Origin: Ramlibacter pinisoli | GTDB taxonomy: Bacteria > Pseudomonadota > Gammaproteobacteria > Burkholderiales > Burkholderiaceae_C | NCBI RefSeq assembly: GCF_009758015.1 | Contig: NZ_WSEL01000003.1 | Location: 744,001-808,000 of the forward strand | Reading direction: 5' to 3' | Length of the DNA: 64,000 nucleotides | Shown: piece by piece, positions 43,072 to 51,793 of the stretch | How the letters are laid out: each line of letters opens with the position of its first letter | How positions within the stretch are numbered: the first letter of the stretch is position 1 | Made by a program: the position numbers and the translations under genes | The notes under the pieces: generated by a model | What the model was told of the DNA's origin: nothing | Databases searched by the model: none | The model's input: the letters and a program-made list of their open reading frames with translations, nothing else

Positions 43072-43383
43072 ATGAACGGAGTGCGGCTGGAGTTCTACAC
43101 GGGGCGCAACAAGCGGCATGAGAACCAGCCGCTCTGGGAATGGGTGGTCAGGTCGGCGTGCGCGCAAGGCATCCGCGGCGCGACGGTGATGATGGCTTCA
43201 CTCGGCTTCGGGCACCACCGGCGCATTGAGCCGCCCTATTTCTTCCAGCTGGCGGATCAGCCGGTGGTGATCACGATGATTCTGAGCGACGAGGAGTCAG
43301 ACCAGTTCATCGCGTCGTTGAAGCGCGACGGCATCAAGGACTTGTTCTATGTGAAGGAAGCGGTCGAGTTCGAGACGCTGTAG
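43072..43383 (+). CDS. DUF190 family protein
   Basis: 103-residue cytoplasmic protein of DUF190, which has a PII-like ferredoxin fold. LEFYTGRNKRHENQPLWEWVV, RGATVMMASLGFGHHRRI and PVVITMILSDEESDQFIASL follow the family pattern. Homologues accompany CrcB fluoride channels or stress genes, but crcB is not seen here. AAGGGGACGCC precedes the ATG. It is divergent from adhP and 278 bp before pflB. Confidence 0.82.
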   Translation: MNGVRLEFYTGRNKRHENQPLWEWVVRSACAQGIRGATVMMASLGFGHHRRIEPPYFFQLADQPVVITMILSDEESDQFIASLKRDGIKDLFYVKEAVEFETL

Positions 43384-43420
43384 TCACGAGAGCGCACGAA
43401 CCACCGAGATGGCACGCGAA

Positions 43421-43512
43421 CAAGGGCCGGACCGGTTGCGACTGAAGCTTCCATGCAGCTTGGCGCCTTCTGGGGACGGTGTCACCGGCGGCTTGTTGCC
43501 GGGCCGCTCCGA
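43421..43512 (-). pseudogene. Duplicate of the GH1 gene 3' end
   Basis: This stretch repeats the sequence at 40230-40330 including the end of the GH1 gene. ATGCAGCTTGGCGCC is identical in both (40261 and 43453), and the flanking non-coding bases also match (TTGCRAYYGAAKCTTC). Translated on the minus strand it gives NKPPVTPSPEGAKLH, compared with SRKAPVAPSAQGAKLH in the intact protein. The stop codon is lost. It is either a leftover of a second glycosidase gene or a duplicated 3' repeat. Confidence 0.55.
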
Positions 43513-43575
43513 AGTGCTCGAACTCGAAGGCCCAGTTTCACTCGCGCGACTCAGCCGATGTGAACTCCCGACCGC

Positions 43576-43604
43576 TTGACCCTTTCCCACCGCGGGCCTA
43601 GCCT
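43576..43604 (+). promoter_or_regulatory. Sigma70-type promoter for pflBA
   Basis: TTGACC (43576-43581), a 17-bp spacer, then TAGCCT (43599-43604), 58 bp before the pflB start. The -35 is identical to that of the 36868 promoter. No FNR box (TTGAT-N4-ATCAA) is seen upstream. Confidence 0.45.
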
Positions 43605-43661
43605 TGTTGTGCCGCCTCGGGTCATCCCAGCGACCTGCTCACCTCATTCCAGGGAGCGCAC

Positions 43662-45920
43662 ATGTTGGACGTCGACTACAAGCTTGCGAACACGCAGACC
43701 GAAGGACCCTGGCGCGGATTTTCGCCTGGCACTTGGCGACAGCAGGTCGACGTCCGCGAATTCATCCAGCGCCACTACACCCCGCACGAAGGTGACGGCA
43801 GCTTCCTGCAAGGCGCGACGCCGCGCACCCGAGCCTTGTGGCAGCAACTGCTGCCGCTGCTGGCGCAAGAGCGCGAGAAAGGCGTGCTGGACGTGTCGCA
43901 GATTCCCTCCGGCATCCTGGCGCACGCGCCGGGCTACATCGACCGGGAATGCGAAATCATCGTCGGCCTGCAGACCGATGCCCCACTCAAACGCGCGATC
44001 ATGCCCTTCGGCGGCTGGCGCGTCGTTGAAGGGAGCCTGAAGGCCTACGGCTACGAGCCGGACTCCCGTCTCGCGGAGATCTTCACCAAGTACCGCAAGA
44101 CGCATAACGACGGCGTCTTCGATGCCTACACGCCCGAGATCAGGAAGGCGCGTTCCTCGGGCCTGGTCACCGGCCTGCCCGATTCCTACGGCCGTGGCCG
44201 CATCATCGGCGACTACCGGCGCGTGGCGCTGTATGGCATCGACTTCCTGGTCGCGGACAAGCAGCGGGAGAAGGGCGAGCTCGACCCGCTGCACTCGACC
44301 GAGGACGTGATCCGGCTGCGCGAGGAACTGGCCGAGCAGCTCCGCTCGCTGCATGAACTCAAGGAGATGGCCGCGCGCTACGGCTTCGACATCTCGGGTC
44401 CGGCGGGCAACGCGCGCGAAGCGGTGCAGTGGACCTACTTCGGGTATCTCTCCGCGATCAAGCAGCAGAACGGCGCCGCGATGTCGGCCGGGCGGCTGTC
44501 CACCTTCTGGGACATCTATTTCGAGCGCGACCTGCGCGACGGCACGCTCGACGAATCTCAGGCCCAGGAAATCATCGACGACCTGGTGATCAAGTGGCGG
44601 CTGGTACGCTTTCTGCGCGCCCCCGAGTACAACCAGCTCTTCTCCGGCGATCCCGTCTGGGTCACCGAGGTGGTGGGCGGCATGGGCGAGGACGGGCGCA
44701 CGCTGGTCACCAAAACGGCCTTCCGAATGCTGCAGACCCTGCACAACCTGGGACCGGCGCCCGAGCCCAACCTCACCGTGTTCTGGTCGCCGCACCTGCC
44801 CGAGGGCTTCAAGAGATTCGCAGTCAAGACCTCGATCGACACCAGCGCCATCCAGTACGAGTCGGACGAACTGATGCGACCGAAATGGGGCGACGACTGC
44901 GCCATCGCCTGCTGCGTTTCGGCCATGCGCTTGGGCAAGCAGATGCAGTTCTTCGGCGCGCGCGTCAACCTGGCCAAGACGCTGCTGTATGCCCTGAACG
45001 GCGGGCGCGATGAATTGAGCGGCGAGCAGGTGGGACCCGAGCTGGCGCCCATCGAGGACGGTGTCCTCCGCTATGAGGAGGTGATGAAGCGCCTCGACAC
45101 CATGATGGACTGGCTGGCCCGCATTTACGTGAACGCGCTCAACGTCATCCACTACATGCACGACAAGTACTGCTACGAGGCCATCGAGATGGCGCTGCAC
45201 GACCGCGACATCCTGCGCACGCTGGCCTGCGGCATCGCCGGGCTGTCGCATGCGGCCGACAGCCTCTCGGCAATCAAGCACGCGCGCGTGAAGCCGGTGC
45301 GCGGCGAAGGCGGTCTCATCGTCGACTTTGACGTCGAGGGCGAGTTTCCCTGCTATGGCAACAACGACGATCGCGCGGACGAGCTGGCCCGCATGCTGGT
45401 GTCGATGATGATGGGCAAGATCCGCCAATACCCGAGCTACCGCGCTGCGGTCCATACGCAATCGGTGCTCACCATCACCTCCAACGTGGTGTACGGCAAG
45501 AGCACGGGCAACACGCCCGACGGCCGCCGCCAGGGCGAGCCCTTCGCGCCCGGGGCCAACCCTTCCAACGGCCGAGACACCCACGGCGCGCTGGCAACGC
45601 TGATGTCGGTGGCCAAGATCCCCTATGACGACGCCGAGGATGGCATCTCGCTGACGATGTCCGTGGTGCCCACCGCCCTGGGCAGCGATGAGGAGCGGCT
45701 ACTGCGCGGAACCGGCGCGCTGGACGCCTATTTCTCGAGCGGGGGCTTCCACGTGAACGTCAACGTGCTCAATCGCGAGACGCTGCAAGACGCCATGGCG
45801 CACCCGGTCAACTATCCGCAACTGACGATCCGGGTGTCTGGATACGCGGTGAATTTCGTCAAGCTGTCGCGGGAGCAACAGCTGGACGTGATCAACCGGA
45901 CCTTCCACGCCAGCATGTAG
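43662..45920 (+). CDS. pflB: Pyruvate formate-lyase (formate C-acetyltransferase)
   Basis: 752-residue glycyl-radical enzyme converting pyruvate and CoA to acetyl-CoA and formate under anoxia. Adjacent active-site cysteines Cys417-Cys418 ([11 protein letters not shown]) and radical Gly727 ([10 protein letters not shown]) are intact, and the length matches E. coli PflB (760). [15 protein letters not shown] and ANPSNGRD are further signatures. CAGGGAGC precedes the ATG. The activase follows after 16 bp. Glycyl-radical enzymes are destroyed by O2, so this organism probably meets oxygen-poor conditions. Confidence 0.95.
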   Translation: MLDVDYKLANTQTEGPWRGFSPGTWRQQVDVREFIQRHYTPHEGDGSFLQGATPRTRALWQQLLPLLAQEREKGVLDVSQIPSGILAHAPGYIDRECEIIVGLQTDAPLKRAIMPFGGWRVVEGSLKAYGYEPDSRLAEIFTKYRKTHNDGVFDAYTPEIRKARSSGLVTGLPDSYGRGRIIGDYRRVALYGIDFLVADKQREKGELDPLHSTEDVIRLREELAEQLRSLHELKEMAARYGFDISGPAGNAREAVQWTYFGYLSAIKQQNGAAMSAGRLSTFWDIYFERDLRDGTLDESQAQEIIDDLVIKWRLVRFLRAPEYNQLFSGDPVWVTEVVGGMGEDGRTLVTKTAFRMLQTLHNLGPAPEPNLTVFWSPHLPEGFKRFAVKTSIDTSAIQYESDELMRPKWGDDCAIACCVSAMRLGKQMQFFGARVNLAKTLLYALNGGRDELSGEQVGPELAPIEDGVLRYEEVMKRLDTMMDWLARIYVNALNVIHYMHDKYCYEAIEMALHDRDILRTLACGIAGLSHAADSLSAIKHARVKPVRGEGGLIVDFDVEGEFPCYGNNDDRADELARMLVSMMMGKIRQYPSYRAAVHTQSVLTITSNVVYGKSTGNTPDGRRQGEPFAPGANPSNGRDTHGALATLMSVAKIPYDDAEDGISLTMSVVPTALGSDEERLLRGTGALDAYFSSGGFHVNVNVLNRETLQDAMAHPVNYPQLTIRVSGYAVNFVKLSREQQLDVINRTFHASM

Positions 45921-45936
45921 GCCTGGGTAACTGGCG

Positions 45937-46803
45937 ATGGCGCAGACGCTGATCGGCAGCCGCTACGAACTGCACCTGTCGCGCAGCTCGGCGGCAGCTG
46001 TCCGGGCACACGCTTATGACGCCATCGATCCTGCCGACGAAATCGACCAGACCGGCGACGACCCGGCGAGCGACGATCTAGTGGGCTATGTCCACTCCTG
46101 GGAAGTGGGCAGCACCGTCGACGGTCCGGGACTACGCTTCGTCGCGTTTCTCACGGGTTGCCTGCTGCGCTGCCAGTACTGCCACAACCCGGACACCTGG
46201 CACAAGCACAACGGACAAGGCGTCACCGTGTCACGCGCGATGCGCCAGATCGGGAGATACGCGCAAGTGCTCAAGATCAGCCGCGGCGGCATCACGCTCT
46301 CCGGCGGCGAGCCGATGGTGCAGCGGGCCTTCATGATGGAAATCTTCCGCCGCTGCAGGCAGCTGGGCCTTCACACCTGCCTGGACACCTCCGGGCGCCT
46401 GGGCGAGCGCATGAGCGACGCGGACCTCATGGAGGTCGACCTGCAGTTGCTGGACATCAAATCCAGCGATCCCGGCACCTACGAACGCGTAACCCGCCAG
46501 CCGCTGGCACCCACCCTCGCCTATGCGCGGCGCCTGTCCGACCTGGGGCGGCCGGTATGGATACGATTCGTGCTCGTGCCCGGCCTCACCGACGACTGGG
46601 ACAACGTCGAGAAGCTGGCCGACCTGTGCGCGACACTGAAGAGCACGGAGCGCGTCGAGATCCTGCGCTTCCACCAGATGGGTCGCGACAAATGGCAACG
46701 GCTGGGCCTGGCATACACGCTCGAAGATACCCAGCCGCCCGATGCCGCGCTCACGGAGCGCGTGCGCGGGCAGTTCCGCAGCCGCGGCCTGACGGTGTAC
46801 TGA
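45937..46803 (+). CDS. pflA: Pyruvate formate-lyase activating enzyme (radical SAM)
   Basis: 288 residues. The radical-SAM [4Fe-4S] motif CLLRCQYC uses Cys75, Cys79 and Cys82, followed by GGITLSGGEP and LDIKSSDPGTY. It installs the glycyl radical on PflB. There is an N-terminal extension of about 45 residues (many Ala/Asp, MAQTLIGSRYELHL...) relative to the usual 245-residue enzyme; a start within it is conceivable, but no better ribosome binding site was found. It lacks the extra ferredoxin-like clusters of glycerol-dehydratase-type activases. Confidence 0.92.
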   Translation: MAQTLIGSRYELHLSRSSAAAVRAHAYDAIDPADEIDQTGDDPASDDLVGYVHSWEVGSTVDGPGLRFVAFLTGCLLRCQYCHNPDTWHKHNGQGVTVSRAMRQIGRYAQVLKISRGGITLSGGEPMVQRAFMMEIFRRCRQLGLHTCLDTSGRLGERMSDADLMEVDLQLLDIKSSDPGTYERVTRQPLAPTLAYARRLSDLGRPVWIRFVLVPGLTDDWDNVEKLADLCATLKSTERVEILRFHQMGRDKWQRLGLAYTLEDTQPPDAALTERVRGQFRSRGLTVY

Positions 46804-46814
46804 ACTCGGCTACG

Positions 46815-47040
46815 GAAGCTATCGGCTGCGGGCGATCTCCGGAAGGCCGCACCGATCCGCGCAACGATGTCATCTGGCGTCCCCTTTGGCACGCCGACGA
46901 ATTGCGGCGCGGAGACCTGCAGCCCCGAAAGCCCTGGGACGCCGCCGTCGGGACGCCGGGCAACGAAGCAACCGGCTCGGGGGTCAGGACGGCGAGCGCC
47001 TTGAGCTTGCCTGCCTTGATCAACCCCTGCCCGTTGGGGC
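46815..47040 (-). pseudogene. Decayed Bug/TctC-family receptor fragment
   Basis: On the minus strand, one frame reads GLIKAGKLKALAVLTPEPVA and SLPGVPTAASQGFRG. After a frameshift near 46922, the next frame continues LQVSAPQFVGVPKG and TPDDIVARIGAAFRRSP. Together these are the third quarter of a Bug receptor, where intact members read KAGKLRALAV, SLPxVPTxxEQG and PAGTPxxIVxRLN. The N-terminal two-thirds are missing. It lies between pflA and the hemerythrin-like gene and fills most of that gap. Confidence 0.7.
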
Positions 47041-47050
47041 AGGCTTGCAG

Positions 47051-47596
47051 TCACCCCTCCGGACGGCGCCCCTGGTTCTTGCCCGGCGATGAGGCACGCC
47101 TCGCTCTTTGAACCTCCTGCGAAATCGATGACGCCACGCGGGACCATTCTTGCGGTGTCAGCAACTGCGCGGTGTAGGCCTTCAAGGCCGTGTCCTCCAG
47201 ATCGAGTTGCCGAATCATGCGTTCGCAATGCTGTCGCAACAGCGATGCGATGACGGCCCGATCGGGATCGGCGCCGTTCCCGACGCTCTCGAGCATGGTG
47301 ACCGCCTGGGCCTGGAGGTCTTCGCACTTCTGGCCCTCTTCCTCGATGTCATCGAGCAGCCTGTCGGCTTCGGCCAGCCGGCCCCGAAGGGAGCTGAGCA
47401 GGACAACACCCTTGGGCCGGTGCGTCTGGACTTCGAAGTCCTGGAATTCCTGGATCCGTGCCCGAAGCAGGTCCAATTGCGGCCCCGGGTCCTGCCACGC
47501 GTCGTCGTCGAGACTGCGCACGATGGCGTCGAGCAAATGCCGCAACCGGGCATGCTCAGCCTCGAGAACCCTCCATGCGGACCCGGATGCCAGCAT
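47051..47596 (-). CDS. Hemerythrin-like (HHE domain) protein
   Basis: 181-residue all-helical protein. His positions in AEHARLRHLLDAI, a Glu/His pair in FEVQTHRPKG and LRQHCERMIRQLDLEDTAL give a spacing like HHE cation-binding domains, which can bind a di-iron centre for O2 or NO sensing. The match is partial, so iron binding is uncertain. The C-terminus is basic. It begins 112 bp downstream of the enolase-superfamily gene's stop on the same strand. Confidence 0.5.
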   Translation of the reverse strand: MLASGSAWRVLEAEHARLRHLLDAIVRSLDDDAWQDPGPQLDLLRARIQEFQDFEVQTHRPKGVVLLSSLRGRLAEADRLLDDIEEEGQKCEDLQAQAVTMLESVGNGADPDRAVIASLLRQHCERMIRQLDLEDTALKAYTAQLLTPQEWSRVASSISQEVQRARRASSPGKNQGRRPEG

Positions 47597-47708
47597 TCGA
47601 CTTCCTTAGGATTCGGTCTCTTGCATTCTGCACCTGTGCGGCCCGTCAGGCGAGGCCTCGCACACGCTTTCACGGGATCGGGTCGCCGTTCCCCGGCGGG
47701 CCGCGGCC

Positions 47709-48911
47709 TTACGACAACTCGGTCCGGCGGATCACCGCTTCGGGGTCGGCCTTGACGGCCGGTGCCAGCTCGGTGCCCAGGCCCGGTGCCGTGGGACGCA
47801 GCAGGAAGCCTTGCTCCAGCACCGGCAGCTCGGTCACCAGGTCGCGGTAGAACGTGGCGAGGAAGGCGCGCACCACCTCCTGGAAGATGGCGTTGGGCGA
47901 TGCCAGCGCCAGGTGCAGCGATGCCCAGAGCACCACCGGGCCGGTGCAGTCGTGCGGCGCGATCGGCTTCTGGTAGGCATCCGCCAGGCTCGCGATCTTC
48001 CGGCCTTCGGTGAGACCGCCGCACCAGGACAGGTCCAGCATCACGTAGTCGAGGGAATGCGCGGCCAGGTGGTCGCGGAACGAGCCCTGCGCCGCCAGCG
48101 TCTCGCTGCCGCACACCGGAATGCCCGCGCCGCGCCGGTAGTCCGCCAGCGCGCCGGGGCTGTCCATCTTGACGGGGTCCTCGGCCCAGAACGGCCGGTA
48201 CTGCTTCAGCTCGCGCGCGATCGAGAGGGCGGAGGTGACGTTCCACATCGAGTGGAGTTCGCACATCACCTCGATCCTGTCACCGACGGCCAGCCGGATC
48301 TTCTCGAACACCTCCAGCCCCTGGCGCATGGACTCGGCGCTGACGTACTGCCCGTCGGTCGCCGTCGCGGCGGCGTCGAAGGGCCAGATCTTCATGGCAC
48401 TGAAGCCCTCCTCGATCAGGCTGTGCGCCAGTTCGGCGGGGCTCTCGATGAACGCGACCTGGTCGTCGTAGCGGCCGCGCGCCTTCCCCGCACCGGCCTG
48501 CACCAGACGCCGCTGCACGGCCTTGGCGTTGTAGTCGGCGCCGGCACAGGTGTTGTACGTGCGCATGCGCTCGTGGCACGCACCGCCGAGCAGCTGGTAG
48601 ACCGGCTGGCCCGTCAGCTTGCCGAAGATGTCCCACAGCGCGATGTCGATGGCCGAGGCGGCGCGCGTCTCGACGCCGCTGCCGTTGAAGCCGAGATAGC
48701 CGCGCAGCAGGATCTTGTGCAGGCGCTCGATGTCCAACGGGTTCTGGCCGCGCAGCAGCGGCGCGGCCATGCTGTGGATGTAGGTCTCGACGGCTTCCGC
48801 GCCGCGGAAGGTCTCGCCCAGTCCGGTGATGCCGGCGTCGGTGTGGATCTCGACCCAGAGGATGTTGGGATGCGACTTCAGTCGCGTGGTCTCGATGGCG
48901 GTGATCTTCAT
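47709..48911 (-). CDS. Mandelate racemase/muconate lactonizing enzyme family protein (enolase superfamily)
   Basis: 400 residues. The N-terminal capping domain is followed by a (beta/alpha)7beta barrel with metal ligands in EVMCELHSMWN, FWAEDPVKMDS and CGSETLA, the FSAMKIWPFD barrel strand, and base His in IAPHDCTGP. Such enzymes dehydrate or epimerise sugar acids. The neighbours (a Bug receptor 33 bp upstream on the same strand and a divergent GntR regulator) suggest uptake and degradation of an aldonic or similar acid. Substrate not determined. Confidence 0.88.
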   Translation of the reverse strand: MKITAIETTRLKSHPNILWVEIHTDAGITGLGETFRGAEAVETYIHSMAAPLLRGQNPLDIERLHKILLRGYLGFNGSGVETRAASAIDIALWDIFGKLTGQPVYQLLGGACHERMRTYNTCAGADYNAKAVQRRLVQAGAGKARGRYDDQVAFIESPAELAHSLIEEGFSAMKIWPFDAAATATDGQYVSAESMRQGLEVFEKIRLAVGDRIEVMCELHSMWNVTSALSIARELKQYRPFWAEDPVKMDSPGALADYRRGAGIPVCGSETLAAQGSFRDHLAAHSLDYVMLDLSWCGGLTEGRKIASLADAYQKPIAPHDCTGPVVLWASLHLALASPNAIFQEVVRAFLATFYRDLVTELPVLEQGFLLRPTAPGLGTELAPAVKADPEAVIRRTELS

Positions 48912-48944
48912 GGCGGCAACTCGGCGGGGATGGGTCGACGGCGG

Positions 48945-49913
48945 TCAGTCGGCGGTGATCTGCTGCGAGCGGACCAGCTCCGCCCACTTGTCATGTTCGG
49001 ACTTGATGTGCCGGGCCAGCACGGACGCGTCGCCGCCGAGCGGGGCGATGCCGGACTCGGCCAGCGTCTTGCGCAGGGCTGGATCCTGCAGGGCCTTGTT
49101 GAAGGCTGCGTTCAGCCGCTTGATCACGGGCTCCGGCACGCCGGCCGGCGCGCCGATGCCGTACCAGGGCTCGATGACGAAGCCCTTGAAGCCCAGTTCC
49201 TCCATCGTCCGGACCTCGGGCAGGTTCGGCGAGCGCTTGGTGCCGGTGACGGCGATGGCGCGGATGCGATCGGACTTGATGAAGGGCAGGATCGAGGGCT
49301 CGTTGTCGAAGAAGACCTGGACCTGGCCGCCCATCAGGTCCGTGATGGCGGGACCCGAGCCCTTGTAGGGGACATGCAGCAGCGGCACGCCGGTCATCTT
49401 CTTCAGCAGCTCGCCGCCGAGATGGTTGGATGCGCCGACACCGGACGACGCATAGCTGACCGGGCCGGCTTTCGCCTTGGCCAGCAGCTCCTGCACGCTG
49501 GTGATGCCGGTGTCCTTGTTCACCGTCAGCACGTTGATGGACGACCCCAGCAGGATGACCGGCGCGATGTCCCGGAACAGGTCGAAGCCGGGCTTGGCGT
49601 ACAGGCTCGAATTGACCGAGCAGTTGCCGATGCTGCACAGGAAGATGGTGTAGCCGTCCGCCGGCGACTTGACGGCCGCGATGGTCCCGATGTTGCCGGT
49701 GGCGCCGGGCCGGTTCTCGACGACGATCTGCTGGCCCAGGTCCCTGGCGGCTGCGGTGGCGAACAACCGCGTGACCAAGTCGCCGGAGCCGCCGGGCGGC
49801 ACCGGCGCGATCAGCTTGATCGGCCTGGAGGGGAACTCCTGGGCCGCCGCCGGCCCGACCATTCCAAGGACACAGCCGGCCGCGAGGACCAGGCGGGTCA
49901 AGCACTTTCGCAT
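48945..49913 (-). CDS. Bug/TctC-family substrate-binding protein
   Basis: 322-residue periplasmic receptor with signal peptide (cleavage near AAA/AQE, residue 24). FPSRPIKLIAPVPPGGSGD, IVVENRPGATGNIGTIA, YASSGVGASNHLGGELL and RAIAVTGTKRSPNLPEVRT are family hallmarks. It forms an operon with the enolase-superfamily enzyme, which probably acts on the bound ligand. No TctAB genes are in the window. Confidence 0.92.
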   Translation of the reverse strand: MRKCLTRLVLAAGCVLGMVGPAAAQEFPSRPIKLIAPVPPGGSGDLVTRLFATAAARDLGQQIVVENRPGATGNIGTIAAVKSPADGYTIFLCSIGNCSVNSSLYAKPGFDLFRDIAPVILLGSSINVLTVNKDTGITSVQELLAKAKAGPVSYASSGVGASNHLGGELLKKMTGVPLLHVPYKGSGPAITDLMGGQVQVFFDNEPSILPFIKSDRIRAIAVTGTKRSPNLPEVRTMEELGFKGFVIEPWYGIGAPAGVPEPVIKRLNAAFNKALQDPALRKTLAESGIAPLGGDASVLARHIKSEHDKWAELVRSQQITAD

Positions 49914-49975
49914 CGAGGGTCTCCTTCTCTTGGGTTCACCGGCGCCAGTGGCTGCCGGGCATCGTCAGATCGTAC

Positions 49976-49990
49976 AATCATTATATGATT
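49976..49990. promoter_or_regulatory. Probable operator of the GntR/Bug divergent promoter
   Basis: AATCAT-TAT-ATGATT, a perfect 6-bp inverted repeat with a 3-bp spacer between the Bug gene (start 49913) and the GntR gene. It covers the first in-frame ATG (49985), which argues that translation starts downstream. Confidence 0.6.
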
Positions 49991-50035
49991 CGATCAATGG
50001 TCGACGGCCCGCTCGACGCAGGTATCCTGCGGGCC

Positions 50036-50737
50036 ATGCCGACCTCCCCGCTACGGAACTTCCACCACCAGATCGTCGAGGCCCTGGGCAGCAGCATCGT
50101 GAAGGGGCAGTTCGCCGAAGGGAGCCAGCTGCCCACCGAGCCCCAGCTCGCCGAGACCTACGGGGCGAGCCGCCTCATCATCCGGGAGGCGATGAAGAGC
50201 CTGGCCGCCAAGGGCCTGGTGTCCATCCGTCCACGCACCGGCACGCGCGTGCAGCCACGCGACCAGTGGAACCTGTTCGACCCGTCCGTCCTGGAATGGC
50301 AGCACGCCGCGCCCGGCAAGCGGCTGATCGAGGACCTGATGGAGCTGCGGCAGGCGATCGAGCCGCTGGCCGCCAAGCTCGCGGCCCAGAGGGCCTCGCC
50401 GGCGGACGTCGCGGCGATCCGCAATGCCTTCACCGCGATGGCGGACGCCAAGGCGCGCGGCGCCTACATCGAGGCGGACCTGCGCTTCCATGGTGCCGTG
50501 GTCCGCGCCTGCGGCAATGCCTTCATCATGCAGCTGGAGACGGCCCTCTCCGCCGTCTGGGCCACGAGCTTCCAGGCGTCCGCCGACGGCGTCGCCGATC
50601 CCCAGGCCCTCAAGCTGCACCGGAAGCTGCTCGACGCCATCGAAGGCGGGAACGCAACCGCTGCCGAGAAGGCGGTGCTGGCGCTCATCGACCGGGCCGT
50701 CGTGCGCATCCAGTCGAACCCCGCACGGAAGTCCTGA
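50036..50737 (+). CDS. GntR-family (FadR/FCD) transcriptional regulator
   Basis: 233 residues from ATG 50036 (249 or 250 if an upstream ATG is used). The winged-helix domain (FAEGSQLPTEPQLAETYGASRLIIREAMKSLAAKGLV, with RPRTGTRV wing) is followed by an FCD domain with metal-site residues in LRFHGAVVRA and LHRKLLDAI. ATG 49985 sits inside the operator palindrome, so 50036 is preferred. It probably represses the divergent Bug/enolase operon. Confidence 0.85.
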   Translation: MPTSPLRNFHHQIVEALGSSIVKGQFAEGSQLPTEPQLAETYGASRLIIREAMKSLAAKGLVSIRPRTGTRVQPRDQWNLFDPSVLEWQHAAPGKRLIEDLMELRQAIEPLAAKLAAQRASPADVAAIRNAFTAMADAKARGAYIEADLRFHGAVVRACGNAFIMQLETALSAVWATSFQASADGVADPQALKLHRKLLDAIEGGNATAAEKAVLALIDRAVVRIQSNPARKS

Positions 50738-50771
50738 GCCGGCGCGTCCGGGCGGAACGGTCCGCCTGCTG

Positions 50772-51689
50772 TCAGGCGAGGGCGTTCCAGCCGGCCATCA
50801 GCTTGCGCAGCTCGGCCTGCGCGGCATCGGTGAGCGGCCAGGCGGACGGCGGCCGGGTGGCGCCGCAGTCGTTGCCCATCAGCTGCAGGGCCGCCTTCAC
50901 GACCGTGACGTTGGCGCCGTTGTTCTCCTGGGCGCGCAGTTCCTCGAACGGCAGCATCTCGCCGATCAGGCGCATGGCCAGGGGATAGTCGGCCGCCTCC
51001 AGCGCGTCGTAGATGGCCACCGAGCGCTGCGGCAGCACGTTGATCAGGCCCGAGGTGAAGCCGCGCGCACCCACGGCGTACAGCGGCGGCGCCCAGACCT
51101 CGGCCAGCCCGCCCACCCAGGCCAGCTTCAGGTCGGCGGTGCGGCGGATCGCCTCGGCCAGCACCAGGGGCGTGGGCGAAGCCCACTTGACGCCAATGAC
51201 CTGGGGCAGCCGGCAGAGCTGCTCGACGGCCTTGAGGCCGATGTTGTCGTTGCGCAGGTACAGCACCAGCGGCAGGCTGTCGGCGGCCTCGGCGATGCGG
51301 CGCACGTAGTCGACCACGCCGCGCGGCGCCACGAAGGGGTCGGGCGGCTGGTGCACCATCAGCGCGTCGGCGCCCGCCTGGCGCGAGACCCTGGCCAGCG
51401 CGCAGGCCTCCTGGACGCTGCGGCCCACGCCGCCGAGCAGCGGCACGCGGCCGGCGATGCAGTCGGCGGCCACGTGCACCATGCGCTCGGCCTCGGCGGC
51501 CTGCAGGCCGTAGAACTCGCTGGTGTTGCCGTTGGCCACCAGGACGTGCACGCCGGCGTCGACGGCGCGGTCGACGACGGGCCGCAGCGGTCCCGGCGCC
51601 AGCCGGTCGTCGGCGTCGAACGGGGTGACGAGGATGCCTGAAATACCATCGAGCGCCTTGCGCAGCGACGGGCCTTGGAATGAACTCAC
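50772..51689 (-). CDS. Dihydrodipicolinate synthase (DapA)-family aldolase/dehydratase
   Basis: 305 residues from a GTG start at 51689 (GGGAGG 6 nt upstream). Schiff-base Lys168 is in VIGVKWASP and Tyr144 in LVLYLRNDN. The substrate-phosphate or carboxyl-binding stretch GNTSEFYGL replaces the GTTGE of true DapA. This suggests a catabolic member such as keto-deoxy-sugar-acid dehydratase or aldolase and not lysine biosynthesis. It is divergent from a LysR gene that probably controls it, and close to an Ldh2-type dehydrogenase. Confidence 0.82.
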   Translation of the reverse strand: MSSFQGPSLRKALDGISGILVTPFDADDRLAPGPLRPVVDRAVDAGVHVLVANGNTSEFYGLQAAEAERMVHVAADCIAGRVPLLGGVGRSVQEACALARVSRQAGADALMVHQPPDPFVAPRGVVDYVRRIAEAADSLPLVLYLRNDNIGLKAVEQLCRLPQVIGVKWASPTPLVLAEAIRRTADLKLAWVGGLAEVWAPPLYAVGARGFTSGLINVLPQRSVAIYDALEAADYPLAMRLIGEMLPFEELRAQENNGANVTVVKAALQLMGNDCGATRPPSAWPLTDAAQAELRKLMAGWNALA

Positions 51690-51793
51690 GCGTGCCTCCC
51701 GCCAGGACATCCTGGAACAAGTCGCCGACTCTAGGCAGGGGCGCCGCCAGCGTCCAATCCAAACCGTCGATGGCGCCATCCAAAATCTGAATC

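Noticed and set aside
43395-43661. FNR box controlling pflB
   Set aside because: No TTGAT-N4-ATCAA or close variant was found upstream of pflB, only a sigma70-like element.
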